Below, one piece after another: positions 23,693 to 36,343 of a stretch of 64,000 nucleotides of DNA. Under the pieces are notes generated by a model. The model was given only the letters and a program-made list of their open reading frames with translations, was not told the origin of the DNA and searched no databases. The stretch lies in the NCBI GenBank assembly GCA_037783415.1, contig JAZGTN010000064.1, positions 1,240,001 through 1,304,000 of the forward strand. Reading direction: 5' to 3'. The position numbers were made by a program, and so were the translations under genes. Source of the stretch: Leptasterias polaris (Eukaryota; Echinodermata; Asteroidea; Forcipulatida; Asteriidae). How positions within the stretch are numbered: position 1 is the first letter of the stretch; each line of letters begins with the position of its first letter.

Positions 23693-23989
23693 TCATTATG
23701 TATCGGTGCATGATACTTTGATTGTTAAAACAAGTCGAGCATACAATGAGCTATTGGTTGCATTTAAAAAAATAGCTTGCTTGATTTTTAGACATTAGTC
23801 TTCATACAGAACGGTTTGTTAAATTTATAATATTGAAATAAAAAACACATGTTTTTAATAATTATGCAAGATAAAGGCAAGTCATAAAGACGGCAAATTT
23901 AAGCCTCTCGTGAATTTTAACTAATAAAATAGTTTTAACGAGTTAATAACTATTTCTACCTGTATGGTGCATCATCATACATTCAGCAA
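23693..23989 (+). repeat. Alpha D block, 3' half
   Basis: GTATCGGTGCATGATAC through TTTCTACCTGTATGGTGC. Carries AAGTCATAAAGACGGC, a marker shared with 29641. Confidence 0.8.
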
Positions 23990-24330
23990 GAAATTAGGGA
24001 ATTCAACACAGCAACGAGTATGATTTTTTTCACTGGAGAACATTCGGGTACTGATGTGTTGTATATTCTGAAGAAGAAAAAACAATAAACAAAGTATGAC
24101 TCAAAGCAAATTAAGTCAAGCTGAAACTGCTCAAATAAATAAAATTCAAGACTTACAACATTTCATGATTTTATAATAATAATAATAATTTATTGAATTT
24201 ATATTGCGCTCTCTCCAGGACCAACCTGTTCGAGGGCTCATAACAATACAACATATCAGAGTAAGGAAATTACGCCAAAAAAAATGAGTGGAAGGTGCAC
24301 ATCCTGTTTTTGATGTGAACAACTTATAAA
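23990..24330 (+). repeat. AAT-microsatellite dispersed repeat fragment
   Basis: Contains ATAATAATAATAAT, TTTATTGAATTTATATTGCG and CTGTTCGAGGGCTC. Related fragments are at 29753, 40445, 47061, 58136 and 61890, always between alpha D and T. This kind of AAT tract followed by an AT-rich/GCGC sequence is a common dispersed repeat in marine invertebrates. A class assignment (SINE or MITE) is not possible by eye. Confidence 0.6.
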
Positions 24331-25093
24331 CGAAACCTTATTAGGGGAAACTTTATCGAAGGGTTTTCAAATAAGTATGTCGCTATACAAAGTTGACGGA
24401 AAACATTCATCAGTCTGACCATTTTCTGACTATAGTGATATAGCCAACATTCATACCAATCCCCCATTGCCCAACTCTATCTCTTCGACGTTCATATTAA
24501 ACGTTCCTTAGTTTTAAAAACATTTCACCAACGGTCACCACTTGATGATACAGGATAAACTTTATAACGTAATTGTGCATCAAATAAAAGAATCATTTTG
24601 AAAAGCAATGATGTTCACACGGAAAACTTACCGAAGTTAGTCCCGTGTAGCAAGGTAAACACATGCCGTGACGAGGGTCTGAAACACCCATTACGATCCG
24701 ATGACACATCCTTCCTTCTCGGTGTATGATCAAAACATATTACCATTGTTCGTCTTTTCCTGCTTGCATTTTCCCACATAATTAAATATCATACGAATCA
24801 CTGAAGCAGGTGGTCATCTCAGTGAAACTTCGTCTTCAATTCCATATTGATAATAAAGCCATGAGAAGGGCAAGTAGGGGAACAATTAGACGTCGAATCT
24901 TAGCGGAAATCATGTTAATGCTAGTACGTAGTAGTAAGTACGCCATTGATAAGATTGCACTTGCGTTGTAAGTAAAACATGAATGGAAACTCTCGTTACG
25001 CCCACATGGCACTGATAGTAAACAACTATCGTTGTGCCACGTTGGTCTGTAACAAGTGCCTTGACTGGCTAGCTACCCACCGTTGCCAGTCGC
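24331..25093 (+). repeat. Alpha T block
   Basis: Alpha lineage of T: GGGTTTTCAAATAAGTATGTCGC and CAACTCTATCTCTTCGACG. Complete to GCCAGTCGC. Confidence 0.8.
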
Positions 25094-25214
25094 GAGGGGG
25101 TATGTCATTCTGCGTTAGGCAATGGATTAAGATTAAAGGCCAATTTCTCTAATAGATCTATGAAAAACTTGATTTGTTCCAGTGTATAAAACAATAAGTA
25201 TTCAGTACCCTTTG
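25094..25214 (+). repeat. L block truncated at TTTGTT
   Basis: The leader stops in TACCCTTTGTT and continues as CGGGTATGGGGCACTG. This looks like a deletion across a TGTT/TGTTCGGG microhomology that removed the rest of the leader and the core hairpin. The identical junction is at 30975, so it predates the 5,763-bp duplication. Confidence 0.8.
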
Positions 25215-26776
25215 TTCGGGTATGGGGCACTGTTATGTTACTAAAATGCGTAAGCAGATTTATATTGAAAGTTTTTTAATTTTCAAAAAAAAGTCGTTTG
25301 CAAACCTATTACTTTTATACTTTTAGTGTACACGGGGGAAAGTGATATCGTTGCTGTATGAGTCTCCATAAAGTAGTTTAGATACACATGTATAACAATT
25401 TTCATGTAAATAGTCACAAACTTAACATGCTTAACTGATAAATTAAAAGACTAACAATTCAAAAATTAATGTTATCAAACTACGCATGCTTGCTACCTTA
25501 TGTGTGAAGCAACATCATTTGTCATGATTATGAAAAGGGCATAAGAACCTACTGTTTACACGATGTGCAATTTATGTTGAATTTATTTTGCTAGTCACAT
25601 TGTAATTCTTTGAAGTATTCAACAGGATCTAATAGTTAGATTCGCATAAAAACCGTTGTTGATCAGAGTCAAAGTTATGTTGACCTTTTTCCGATTGCAT
25701 TTTCTCAGTTATCAAAAGTTATTCAAATCAGTGAATCACCAAAACAGTTCAGCAAAATACACTCGTTCAGTTGATATTCACCACCAAGCCAACAAATGGC
25801 TAACACGAAGGTTATGCAATGAGCTATTCATTGCACCACCGTCGAACATCGTAGATTTCCGAAGGATGGTTGCATTTATCGACGAGTGCAGTAACAAAGG
25901 ACCATTAACTTGGTATAGCGCCACCATCGATAACGTATCACGACACAGCCACCATGGATAACGTATCACGACACAGCAATGCAGTCTTCGTGGACTTTGC
26001 ACCCAAGATCAATGGCGCAGTGTGTGTACTGTTTACATGTACATGCAAGATTACGCGTGGTCAATGGAGCAGAATGACCAGACCTGCGGGCTAATACTAA
26101 CGTAATGTTCAACTTACATTTTCAGCGGGAAGTCAAGAACAACCGGGATAACTCTTTGTGTAGCATTTGTTGAGTTTTAAAAGACCTGTCCGATGATGTA
26201 TTGATTGAAGCAATCCATTCAGTAATGATTAAGTTATGATTTTTTGAAATATTAAATTTTGATTTACTGTATTTCAACACCTGATGACGTAATCATGACG
26301 TCACAACAACTTGATGGAGGTTTCATCAAGGTTCTAACATGGTTTAAATTTGAGGTTGATCGGATAAACAGAAGTGAATAATTTGGGCAGGAAATGTTTT
26401 TTGGTTAAGAATTGCAGAAAGGCAAACTTTGACCTTCCGTTACGACCGGAAGTAAAGGTCATGTGAATTTGGCGTTAACTTTTCAAATGTTGCCCGTGTC
26501 TTGATCTATCATAATGTTTAAATATGAATATTATAGCTTTCCTATTCAGAAACATACAGTCATTGGCATGAGGGCACTTTTTTGACCTTAAATGGCTTGT
26601 AATTTGACACCCGATGACGTCATCATGACGTCATTGCTCACACGTCTTCTGCTCTTTATGTTCTAATGTCACATTAAGTTTCAAGTTGATCAAAGGTTTG
26701 CAAGTATGTTTTTTTCTGCGGACAAACGACTATCAGAAGATTAAGCAAAACAAAGAAAAAAAAAAAAAAAAAAAAA
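25215..26776 (+). repeat. B block copy 4 with A21 tract
   Basis: Contains a local duplication GCCACCATSGATAACGTATCACGACACAG (about 25920-25975). CRE-like pairs near 26283 and 26614. The A run is 26756-26776. Confidence 0.85.
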
Positions 26777-26935
26777 CCGAACAAAAACAAGGAGTTGTTC
26801 GGTCTGTGGACCGAACACCTAACTAGAGATTTAGAGTTTGTAAAACAAACTCTAGGTGTTCGGGTTCTCGCTAGGCTCAGTGCTGTTTTAATGCGTTAGC
26901 TATATCATTGATATGCTGAAAACATTGTTGATAGC
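26777..26935 (+). repeat. CCGAAC cassette plus core, 3' half
   Basis: Cassette followed by ACTAGAGATT and hairpin 26832-26854. The 11-bp outer arms CCGAACACCTA and TAGGTGTTCGG flank the hairpin. The core tail has the private change GATATGCTG. Confidence 0.85.
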
Positions 26936-27724
26936 TTGTAAATTTTAAAGAAAGTAAAGTGTAAATCTTCTTACACAGGAAATAAAAGCTACTCAAGATA
27001 TGAAATTTTATAAATAACAAACTTTTGTTTAGCCAGATTGGAAAACTGATGACATCATTATGAAGTTACAAATGTTTTTATCGAGACATAGATATTTAAA
27101 TATGTGCCAAGTGAAAAACAAAGATTAACTTACAAAAAAAAAATCAGCGAAAGAGTACATTATTTAAATTATTTGAAAGAGCAAAAGGTCCATTGTCATT
27201 TCATAGTCATACAGCAGAGGAACATTTTCCCCTTCCCCTTCATCTTGGCAGCAGATGTTGAAACAATCCTTTGAATGACCCACACGTTCAACTATTATAT
27301 GTCATTCACTGAAGTTTATTTATTTGTCAATGGATATCGATTCTTTTTTGATTAAAAAACCACATGAGATGATATTTATGTTGAAATTATTAAGTTACAA
27401 TTCTGAAACTTTTTACAGTGAGTTAGATACTCATTAAGTATCAGTGCATGAATCATTAATTGTTCAAAACATATGCACTGATGAAGATGTCATTAAAATT
27501 AGTCAAGTATTATGAGCTATCGGTTGCATGTTTTAAATTAGCTTGTTTGATTTTTAGACAGTGATTTTCCTACAGAACGGTTTGGTTAAATTTAGAATAT
27601 TAAAATGAAAGACACTTGTTTATGATCATTATGCAAGACAAAGGCAAAGCATGAGGACGGCAAGTCTAAGCATCTCGTGAATTTATACTAATAACATAAT
27701 GAGTTAAGTACTATTAATTTTTAG
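26936..27724 (+). repeat. Beta D block
   Basis: Full beta D with several private changes: CCACATGAGATG, TTGAAATTATTAAG and TTTATGATCATTATG. Confidence 0.8.
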
Positions 27725-28369
27725 GAAACCTCCATCGAAGGGTCTTTAAATATGCATGTCATAATAAAAAAGTTGACTTAAAACATTTATTAGTCGAACC
27801 ATTCTCTGCGACTATAGTGACACAGCCAACAACCATAGCAATCCCCCATTGCCTAATTCTACCTCTGCGACGATCATACTAAATGCTTCTTAGTTTTAAA
27901 AACATCTCACCAACGTCACAACTTGATGATACAGGATAAACTTTATAACATAATTGTGCATTAAATAAAAGACTCATTTTGAAAAGCAATGATGTTCATA
28001 CGAAACGTACCGTTTCTAGTCACCGTGCAGGGACGATAAAGACTACCGTGTGTGAGGGTCTGAAACACCCTACACAAACCGATGACGCGTCCCTTCTTCT
28101 CGGTGTGTGATCAAAACACAACCAATGTCCGTCTTTTTCTGCTTACATTTTCTTACATAATTAAAGGTCATACGAATCACTGAGGTAGGTGGCCATCTCA
28201 GCGAAACTTCGTCTTTAATTCCATTTGATCATTAATCCATGAGAAGGGCGAAAAGGGGAACAATTAGACGCCGAATCTGAGTGGAATTCAGATCTGTAAT
28301 GTTACTATTGTTAGTACGCCATTGATAAGATTGCTTTACGTTGTAAGTGCGTTGACCCGGTGGCGTGTA
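27725..28369 (+). repeat. Beta T block, shortened 3' end
   Basis: Ends GTTGACCCGGTGGCGTGTATGC, where the 8.5 kb copy continues for about 170 bp. The final GCCAGTCGC boundary is deleted. Confidence 0.75.
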
Positions 28370-28886
28370 TGCTGCGTTAGGCAATTGATTAAGATTTAAA
28401 CGTTTTAAAAGGCCAAATTCTCTCAGAAATCTTTGTCTAACTTGATTCGTTCCAAAGTATGAAACGAAAAGTATTCAATACCCTTTCTTTTCAAGAAATA
28501 ACAACGATTATATCGTTCTTATTTTGTGAGTTCTGGTTGTTAAACCAAAAACTCAAAATTTGATTAAATAAATTACATTTAATTACCCAATAACTCATTG
28601 GGTGACGTCATTATGTTGTCAACATTTGTGTTTTATCTAATCATCAGGTGTAATATTGTTGCCAAGTTTTATGACCGTGCGAGTTTGGGAAATATGTCAA
28701 AGTCTGCGGACAACGATGCGTGTATTTTTGAGGGGGGCGAACAAACTCAAAAATCCACTAGAGATTTAGAGTTTGTAAAACAAACTCTAGGTGTTCGGGT
28801 TCTCGCTGGGCTCAGTGCTGTTTTAATGCGTTAGCTATATCATTGAATCGCTATATCATTGAATCGCTGAAAACATTGTTGATAGC
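28370..28886 (+). repeat. L-C unit
   Basis: Close to 9290-9800 (TTTAAACGTTTTAAAAGG, GAGGGGGGCG). Hairpin at 28767-28789. The tail carries the duplicated ATATCATTGAATCGC. Confidence 0.85.
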
Positions 28887-29452
28887 TTTTGAAATTTCAA
28901 GGAAAGTAAAGTGTAAATCTTCGTTGATTGAACGTTAGTTTACACAGGAAATTAATGCACCTCACAATATGAATTTTTAAAAATAATAATCTTTTGTTAA
29001 AGCCAACCCTATTTTGGTTGCTAAAAAAAATGATCCTTATCCTTATCCTACATTTGAAAACTGATGACGTTTGATAAGTTCTTATCGAGACATTGGTATT
29101 TAATTATGTGCTTTAAATTGTAAGTGAAAAACGTAGGTGAACTTACTAAACGTATTGTCAGCAAAAGAGTACATTATTTAATTTATTTGAAAGGGCAGAG
29201 GGTCAATATTGTCCTTTCATACAGAGCAGCATAAATTTTTCGAATTTCCTTTTGTTTTGGTTGCATATTATCTTAAAACGCGCCTTTGAATTACTCACAA
29301 GTACAACTATCATGTATGCCACTCACAGAAGTTTATTTATTTTCCAATGGATATTGATTCTTTATAATAAATCCGACTATGCAAATCATGTTGACATTAT
29401 TAAATTACAATTCTTAGAAGTTTTAACAGGTTTTCAAATACTGTGATTTGGC
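28887..29452 (+). repeat. Alpha D block, 5' half with damaged insertion
   Basis: The TCCTTA insertion lacks its ATTAACGAATCC part. The palindrome pair is deleted to GATGACGTTTGATAAG, so both TGACGTCA octamers are lost. Confidence 0.8.
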
Positions 29453-29752
29453 TTCTCATTATGTATCGGTGCATGATACTTTGATTGTTAAAACAAGTCG
29501 AGCATACAATGAGCTATTGGTTGCATTTTAAAAAATAGCTTGCTTGATTTTTAGACATTAGTCTTCATACAGAACGGTTTGTTAAATTTATAATATTGAA
29601 ATAAAAAACACATGTTTTTAATAATTATGCAAGATAAAGGCAAGTCATAAAGACGGCAAATTTAAGCCTCTCGTGAATTTTAACTAATAAAATAGTTTTA
29701 ACGAGTTAATAACTATTTCTACCTGTATGGTGCATCATCATACATTCAGCAA
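29453..29752 (+). repeat. Alpha D block, 3' half
   Basis: Duplicate of 23693-23989 within the 5,763-bp repeat. Confidence 0.85.
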
Positions 29753-30093
29753 GAAATTAGGGAATTCAACACAGCAACGAGTATGATTTTTTTCACTGGA
29801 GAACATTCGGGTACTGATGTGTTGTATATTCTGAAGAAGAAAAAACAATAAACAAAGTATGACTCAAAGCAAATTAAGTCAAGCTGAAACTGCTCAAATA
29901 AATAAAATTCAAGACTTACAACATTTCATGATTTTATAATAATAATAATAATTTATTGAATTTATATTGCACTCTCTCCAGGACCAACCTGTTCGAGGGC
30001 TCATAACAATACAACATATCAGAGTAAGGAAATTACGCCAAAAAAAATGAGTGGAAGGTGCACATCCTGTTTTTGATGTGAACAACTTATAAA
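29753..30093 (+). repeat. AAT-microsatellite repeat fragment (duplicate)
   Basis: Differs from 23990-24330 by isolated bases such as TTGCACTCTC in place of TTGCGCTCTC. Confidence 0.7.
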
Positions 30094-30856
30094 CGAAACC
30101 TTATTAGGGGAAACTTTATCGAAGGGTTTTCAAATAAGTATGTCGCTATACAAAGTTGACGGAAAACATTCATCAGTCTGACCATTTTCTGACTATAGTG
30201 ACATAGCCAACATTCATACCAATCCCCCATTGCCCAACTCTATCTCTTCGACGTTCATATTAAACGTTCCTTAGTTTTAAAAACATTTCACCAACGGTCA
30301 CCACTTGATGATACAGGATAAACTTTATAACGTAATTGTTCATCAAATAAAAGAATCATTTTGAAAAGCAATGATGTTCACACGGAAAACTTACCGAAGT
30401 TAGTCCCGTGTAGCAAGGTAAACACATGCCGTGACGAGGGTCTGAAACACCCATTACGATCCGATGACACATCCTTCCTTCTCGGTGTATGATCAAAACA
30501 TATTACCATTGTTCGTCTTTTCCTGCTTGCATTTTCCCACATAATTAAATATCATACGAATCACTGAAGCAGGTGGTCATCTCAGTGAAACTTCGTCTTC
30601 AATTCCATATTGATAATAAAGCCATGAGAAGGGCAAGTAGGGGAACAATTAGACGTCGAATCTTAGCGGAAATCATGTTAATGCTAGTACGTAGTAGTAA
30701 GTACGCCATTGATAAGATTGCACTTGCGTTGTAAGTAAAACATGAATGGAAACTCTCGTTACGCCCACATGGCACTGATAGTAAACAACTATCGTTGTGC
30801 CACGTTGGTCTGTAACAAGTGCCTTGACTGGCTAGCTACCCACCGTTGCCAGTCGC
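30094..30856 (+). repeat. Alpha T block (duplicate)
   Basis: Copy of 24331-25093 with base-level changes only. Confidence 0.85.
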
Positions 30857-30977
30857 GAGGGGGTATGTCATTCTGCGTTAGGCAATGGATTAAGATTAAA
30901 GGCCAATTTCTCTAATAGATCTATGAAAAACTTGATTTGTTCCAGTGTATAAAACAATAAGTATTCAGTACCCTTTG
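30857..30977 (+). repeat. L block truncated at TTTGTT (duplicate)
   Basis: Same microhomology junction as at 25214. Confidence 0.85.
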
Positions 30978-32536
30978 TTCGGGTATGGGGCACTGTTATG
31001 TTACTAAAATGCGTAAGCAGATTTATATTGAAAGTTTTTTAATTTTCAAAAAAAAGTCGTTTGCAAACCTATTACTTTTATACTTTTAGTGTACACGGGG
31101 GAAGGTGATATCGTTGCTGTATGAGTCTCCATAACGTAGTTTAGATACACATGTATAACAATTTTCATGTAAATAGTCACAAACTTAACATGCTTAACTG
31201 ATAAATTAAAAGACTAACAATTCAAAAATTAATGTTATCAAACTACGCATGCTTGCTACCTTATGTGTGAAGCAACATCATTTGTCATGATTATGAAAAG
31301 GGCATAAGAACCTACTGTTTACACGATGTGCAATTTATGTTGAATTTATTTTGCTAGTCACATTGTAATTCTTTGAAGTATTCAACAGGATCTAATAGTT
31401 AGATTCGCATAAAAACCGTTGTTGATCAGAGTCAAAGTTATGTTGACCTTTTTCCGATTGCATTTTCTCAGTTATCAAAAGTTATTCAAATCAGTGAATC
31501 ACCAAAACAGTTCAGCAAAATACACTCGTTCAGTTGATATTCACCACCAAGCCAACAAATGGCTAACACGAAGGTTATGCAATGAGCTATTCATTGCACC
31601 ACCGTCGAACATCGTAGATTTCCGAAGGATGGTTGCATTTATCGACGAGTGCAGTAACAAAGGACCATTAACTTGGTATAGCGCCACCATCGATAACGTA
31701 TCACGACACAGCCACCATGGATAACGTATCACGACACAGCAATGCAGTCTTCGTGGACTTTGCACCCAAGATCAATGGCGCAGTGTGTGTACTGTTTACA
31801 TGTACATGCAAGATTACGCGTGGTCAATGGAGCAGAATGACCAGACCTGCGGGCTAATACTAACGTAATGTTCAACTTACATTTTCAGCGGGAAGTCAAG
31901 AACAACCGGGATAACTCTTTGTGTAGCATTTGTTGAGTTTTAAAAGACCTGTCCGATGATGTATTGATTGAAGCAATCCATTCAGTAATGATTAAGTTAT
32001 GATTTTTTGAAATATTAAATTTTGATTTACTGTATTTCAACACCTGATGACGTAATCATGACGTCACAACAACTTGATGGAGGTTTCATCAAGGTTCTAA
32101 CATGGTGTAAATTTGAGGTTGATCGGATAAACAGAAGTGAATAATTTGGGCAGGAAATGTTTTTTGGTTAAGAATTGCAGAAAGGCAAACTTTGACCTTC
32201 CGTTACGACCGGAAGTAAAGGTCATGTGAATTTGGCGTTAACTTTTCAAATGTTGCCCGTGTCTTGATCTATCATAATGTTTAAATATGAATACTATAGC
32301 TTTCCTATTCAGAAACATACAGGCATTGGCATGAGGGCACTTTTTTGACCTTAAATGGCTTGTAATTTGACACCCGATGACGTCATCATGACGTCATTGC
32401 TCACACGTCTTCTGCTCTTTATGTTCTAATGTCACATTAAGTTTCAAGTTGATCAAAGGTTTGCAAGTATGTTTTTTTCTGCGGACAAACGACTATCAGA
32501 AGATTAAGCAAAACAAAGAAAAAAAAAAAAAAAAAA
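30978..32536 (+). repeat. B block copy 5 with A18 tract
   Basis: Duplicate of copy 4. CRE-like pairs near 32045 and 32376. The A run 32519-32536 is three shorter than its partner. Confidence 0.85.
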
Positions 32537-32695
32537 CCGAACAAAAACAAGGAGTTGTTCGGTCTGTGGACCGAACACCTAACTAGAGATTTAGAGTTTG
32601 TAAAACAAACTCTAGGTGTTCGGGTTCTCGCTGGGCTCAGTGCTGTTTTAATGCGTTAGCTATATCATTGAATCGCTGAAAACATTGTTGATAGC
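32537..32695 (+). repeat. CCGAAC cassette plus core, 3' half
   Basis: Hairpin 32592-32614 with outer CCGAACACCTA/TAGGTGTTCGG arms. Ends GTTGATAGC and is then fused to a leader. Confidence 0.85.
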
Positions 32696-33144
32696 TTTTG
32701 AAATTTCAAACTTGATTTGTTCCAATGTATAAAGCAATAAGTATTCAATACCCTTTGTTTTCAAGAAATAACAACGAATTTATCGTTCTTAGTTTGCGAG
32801 TTCTGCATGGTTGTTAAACCAAAAACTCAAAATTTGATTAAATTAATTACATTTAATTACCCAATAATTCATTGGGTGACGTCATTATGTTGTCGAAATT
32901 TATGTCTTATCTAATCATCAGGTGTAATATTGTTGCCAAGTTTCATGACCGTGCGAATTTGGGAAAGATGTCAAAGTCTGCGGACAACGATGCGTGTATT
33001 TTTAAGGTGGGCGAACAAACTCAAAAATCCACTAGAGATTTAGAGTTTGTAAAACAAACTCTAGGTGTTCGGGTTCTCGCTGGACTCAGTGCTGTTTTAA
33101 TGCGTGAGCTATATCGTTGAATCGCTGAAAACATTGTTGATAGC
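32696..33144 (+). repeat. L-C unit fused to the preceding core
   Basis: Chimeric: the 5' part matches the core at 11410 (TTTTTAAGGTGGGC) and the 3' part matches 19100 (TGGACTCAG, GCGTGAGC). The switch lies at or near the hairpin (33041-33063). Confidence 0.85.
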
Positions 33145-33657
33145 TTTTGAAATTTCAAGGAAAGTAAAGTGTAAATCTTCTTTGATTGTACGTTAGTTTA
33201 CACAGGAAATTAATGCACCTCACAATATGAGTTTTAAAAATAATCATCTTTTGTTAAAGCCAAATTTGAAAACTGATGACGTCATTATGACGCTAGATAA
33301 GTTCTTTAATCATGTGTTTTAAATTGTAAGTGAAAAACGAAGGTGAACATACTAAACGTATTGTCAGCAAAAGAGTACATTATTTAATTTATTTGAAAGG
33401 ACAGAGGGTCAATATTGTCCTTACATACAAAGCAACATTAAATTTTCGAATGTCCTTTCGTTTTGGTTGCATAACTTAAAACGAGCCTTTAAATTACTCA
33501 CAAGTACAACTATCATTTATGCCACTCACTGAAGTTTATTGATTTTTCAATGGATATTGATTCTTTATTGATTAATAAATCCGACTATGCAAATCGCGTT
33601 GACATTATTAAGTTACAATTCTTAGAAGTTTTAACAGGTTTTCAAATACTGTGATTT
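33145..33657 (+). repeat. Alpha D block, 5' half
   Basis: Partner of 19176-19690, with the same GACGCTAGATAAGTTCTTTAATC deletion. Confidence 0.8.
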
Positions 33658-34187
33658 GGTTACCCACCGTTGCCAGTCGCGAGGGGGTACGTCATGCTGC
33701 GTTAAGCAATGTATTAAGATTAAATGCCAATTTCTCTAATAGATCTATGACAAACTTGATTTGTTCCAATGTATCAAACAATAAGTATTCAATACCCTTT
33801 GTTTTCAAGAAATAACAACGAATTTATCGTTCTTAGTTTGCGAGTTCTGCATGGTTGTTAAACCAAAAACTCAAAATTTGATTAAATTAATTACATTTAA
33901 TTAGCCAATAATTCATTGGGTGACGTCATTATGTTGTTGATATTTATGTTTTATCTAATCATCAGGTGTAATATTGTTGCCAAGTTTCATGACCGTGCGA
34001 GTTTGGGAACAATGTCAAAGTCTGCGGACAACGATGCGTGTATTTTTGAGGTGGGCGAACAAACTCAAAAATCCACTAGAGATATAGAGTTTGTAAAACA
34101 AACTCTAGGTGTTCGGGTTCTCGCTGGGCTCAGTGCTGTTTTAATAAGTTAGCTATATCATTGAATCGCTGAAAACATTGTTGATAG
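33658..34187 (+). repeat. T remnant plus L-C, split by the LTR
   Basis: Core with ATGTTGTTGATATTTATG, hairpin 34085-34107, and tail TTTTAATAAGTTAGC. The core ends at GTTGATAG (34187), where a solo LTR is inserted. The remaining C of GATAGC follows the LTR at 34832. Confidence 0.85.
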
Positions 34188-34827
34188 TGTCACGGTCCAG
34201 GTGTACTTGAAGAATACCCCCGTATAACTTTGGTATATTCCTACTTTGCATATTCATTTCAAACCTTTTGTTGTTGTAAATATCTCTTTATCATTTAAAT
34301 CTATGAAGCGCCCCCTACGTTCTAATTTGTATATTTCCCGCCGTTCAATAATCTGGGCGTCATTCTGAAATTGGCCGAACCTTCAGCAACATCTTGTTCA
34401 CCAATTTTACAGGTATGAATCTTGACTATTCTATATATCTCTTTGCATCATTTCTTAAATCTTTTAACTCTTACCTAAGTACCAAAGGAATGTATGGGAA
34501 TTCTAGTGTTTCTTTAAGTCAACATATATTTGTAGTATTTAGTGTATTTCTAATCAATTTCCCTACGGTTGACATGAGATATGCGGTTCGCCAAGGTGGC
34601 GACCGAGAGTTTTATTGTTACTTAAGCTTAATTCATTTTCCATTTATACATTTGTAATTATTGTTTAACTTAAGTTTACCGTGATTCTGAAATTGGCCGA
34701 ACCTTCAGCAACATCTTGTTCACCAATTTTACAGATTCAATAAAGAACCAGATTCAAGAGAGAACTCCAAAGCCAGTTTCCCCGTACCTATTTAATACAG
34801 TGACCTCACAACATCTCACTAGTCACA
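34188..34827 (+). mobile_element. Solo LTR, 640 bp, with 4-bp target duplication
   Basis: Starts TGTCACGGTCC and ends CTAGTCACA (TG...CA ends). ATAG occurs on both sides (34184-34187 and 34828-34831). Removing the insert restores GTTGATAGCTTGTAAATT as found uninterrupted at 7679 and 45762, which proves the insertion. AATAAA is at 34739-34744, as expected near the end of R. A 51-bp segment (34362-34412) is repeated at 34684-34734. No gag, pol or second LTR lies nearby. A 4-bp duplication fits some Ty3/gypsy lineages; superfamily assignment is an inference. The open frame at 34394-34657 is not recognisable. Confidence 0.85.
34362..34412 (+). repeat. 51-bp direct repeat inside the LTR, copy 1
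   Basis: ATTCTGAAATTGGCCGAACC to CCAATTTTACAG, followed by GTATGAAT. Copy 2 is 34684-34734 and is followed by ATTCAATAAAG. The ends resemble a splice donor (AG|GTATGA) and an acceptor (TTTTACAG). The 271 bp between them could be a cryptic intron or just a tandem duplication product. Confidence 0.7.
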
Positions 34828-34831
34828 ATAG

Positions 34832-35608
34832 CTTGTAAATTTTAAAGAAAGTAAAGTGTAAATCTTCTTACACAGGAAATAAAAGCTACTCAAGATATGA
34901 ACTTTTATAAATAACAAACTTTTGTTAAGCCAGATTTGAAAACTGATGACATCATTATGAAGTTACAAATGTTTTTATCGAGACATAGATATTTAAATAT
35001 GTGCCAAGTGAAAAACAAAGATTAACTTACACAAAAAAATCAGCGAAAGAGTACATTATTTAAATTATTTGAAAGAGCAAAAGGTCCATTGTCATTTCAT
35101 AGTCATACAGCAGAGGAACATTTTCCCCTTCATCTTGGCAGCAGATGTTGAAACAATCCTTTGAATGACCCACATGTTAAACTATTATATATGCCATTCG
35201 CTGAAGTTTATTTATTTGTCAATGGATATCGATTCTTTTTTGATTAAAAAACCACATTAGATGATATTTATGTTGACATTATTAAGTTACAATTCTGAAA
35301 CTTTTTACAGTGAGTTGGATACTCATGGTATCGGTGCATGAATCATTAATTGTTCAAAACATATGCACTGATGAAGATGTCATTAAAATTAGTCAAGTAT
35401 TATGAGCTATCGGTTGCATGTTTTAAATTAGCTTGTTTGATTTTTAGACATTGATTTTCCTACAGAACGGTTTTTAAATTTAGAATATTAAAATGAAAGA
35501 CACTTGTTTAGGATAATTATGCAAGACAAAGGCAAAGCATGAGGACGGCAAGTCTAAGCATCTCGTGAATTTATACTAATAACATAATGAGTTAAGTACT
35601 ATTTTTAG
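34832..35608 (+). repeat. Beta D block
   Basis: Continues the monomer interrupted by the LTR. Degenerate pair near 34946. Small deletions include TACTCATGGTATCGG. Confidence 0.8.
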
Positions 35609-36343
35609 GAAAACCTCCATCGAATATGCATGTCATAATACAAAGTTGACGAGAAACATTTATTAGTCGAACCATTCTCTGACTATAGTGACACAGCCAA
35701 CAACCATACCAATCCCCAATTGCCTAATTCTACCTCTGCGACGATCATACTAAATGCTTCTTAGTTTTAAAAACATCTCACCAACGTCACAACTTGATGA
35801 TACAGGATAAACTTTATAACATAATTGTGCATTAAATAAAAGACCCATTTTGAAAAGCAATGATGTTCATACGAAACGTACCGTTTCTAGTCACCGTGCA
35901 GCGACGATAAAGACTACCGTGTGTGAGGGTCTGAAACACCCTACACAAACCGATGACGCGTCCCTTCTTCTCGGTGTGTGATCAAAACACAACCAATGTC
36001 CGTCTTTTTCTGCTTGCATTTTCCCACATAATTAAATATCATACGAATCACTGAAGCAGGTGGTCATCTCAGTGAAACTTCGTCTTCAATTCCATATTGA
36101 TAATAAAGCCATGAGAAGGGCAAGTAGGGGAACAATTAGACGTCGAATCTTAGCGGAAATCATGTTAATGCTAGTACGTAGTAGTAAGTACGCCATTGAT
36201 AAGATTGCACTTGCGTTGTAAGTAAAACATGAATGGAAACTCTCGTTACGCCCACATGGCACTGATAGTAAACAACTACCGTTGTGCCACGTTGGTCTGT
36301 AACAAGTGCCTTGACTGGCTAGCTACCCACCGTTGCCAGTCGC
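35609..36343 (+). repeat. Beta T block
   Basis: Complete, close to 12591-13324. Ends GCCAGTCGC before the expanded G run. Confidence 0.8.

Larger units (their letters stand above)
23500..32690 (+). repeat. 5,763-bp tandem duplication
   Basis: About 23500-26930 matches 29263-32690 at a constant offset of 5,763 bp (5,760 after the A-tract, which differs by three bases). Open frames at 25656-25961 and 31419-31724 translate identically. Differences are scattered single bases and run lengths. The matching stretch ends in a core (CTAGGCTCAG against CTGGGCTCAG). Confidence 0.9.

Noticed and set aside
24170..24260. A tRNA-derived SINE from the GTTCGAGG in the AAT-linked fragment
   Set aside because: Only a partial B-box-like match and no A box at the right distance. 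Left as an unclassified dispersed repeat.
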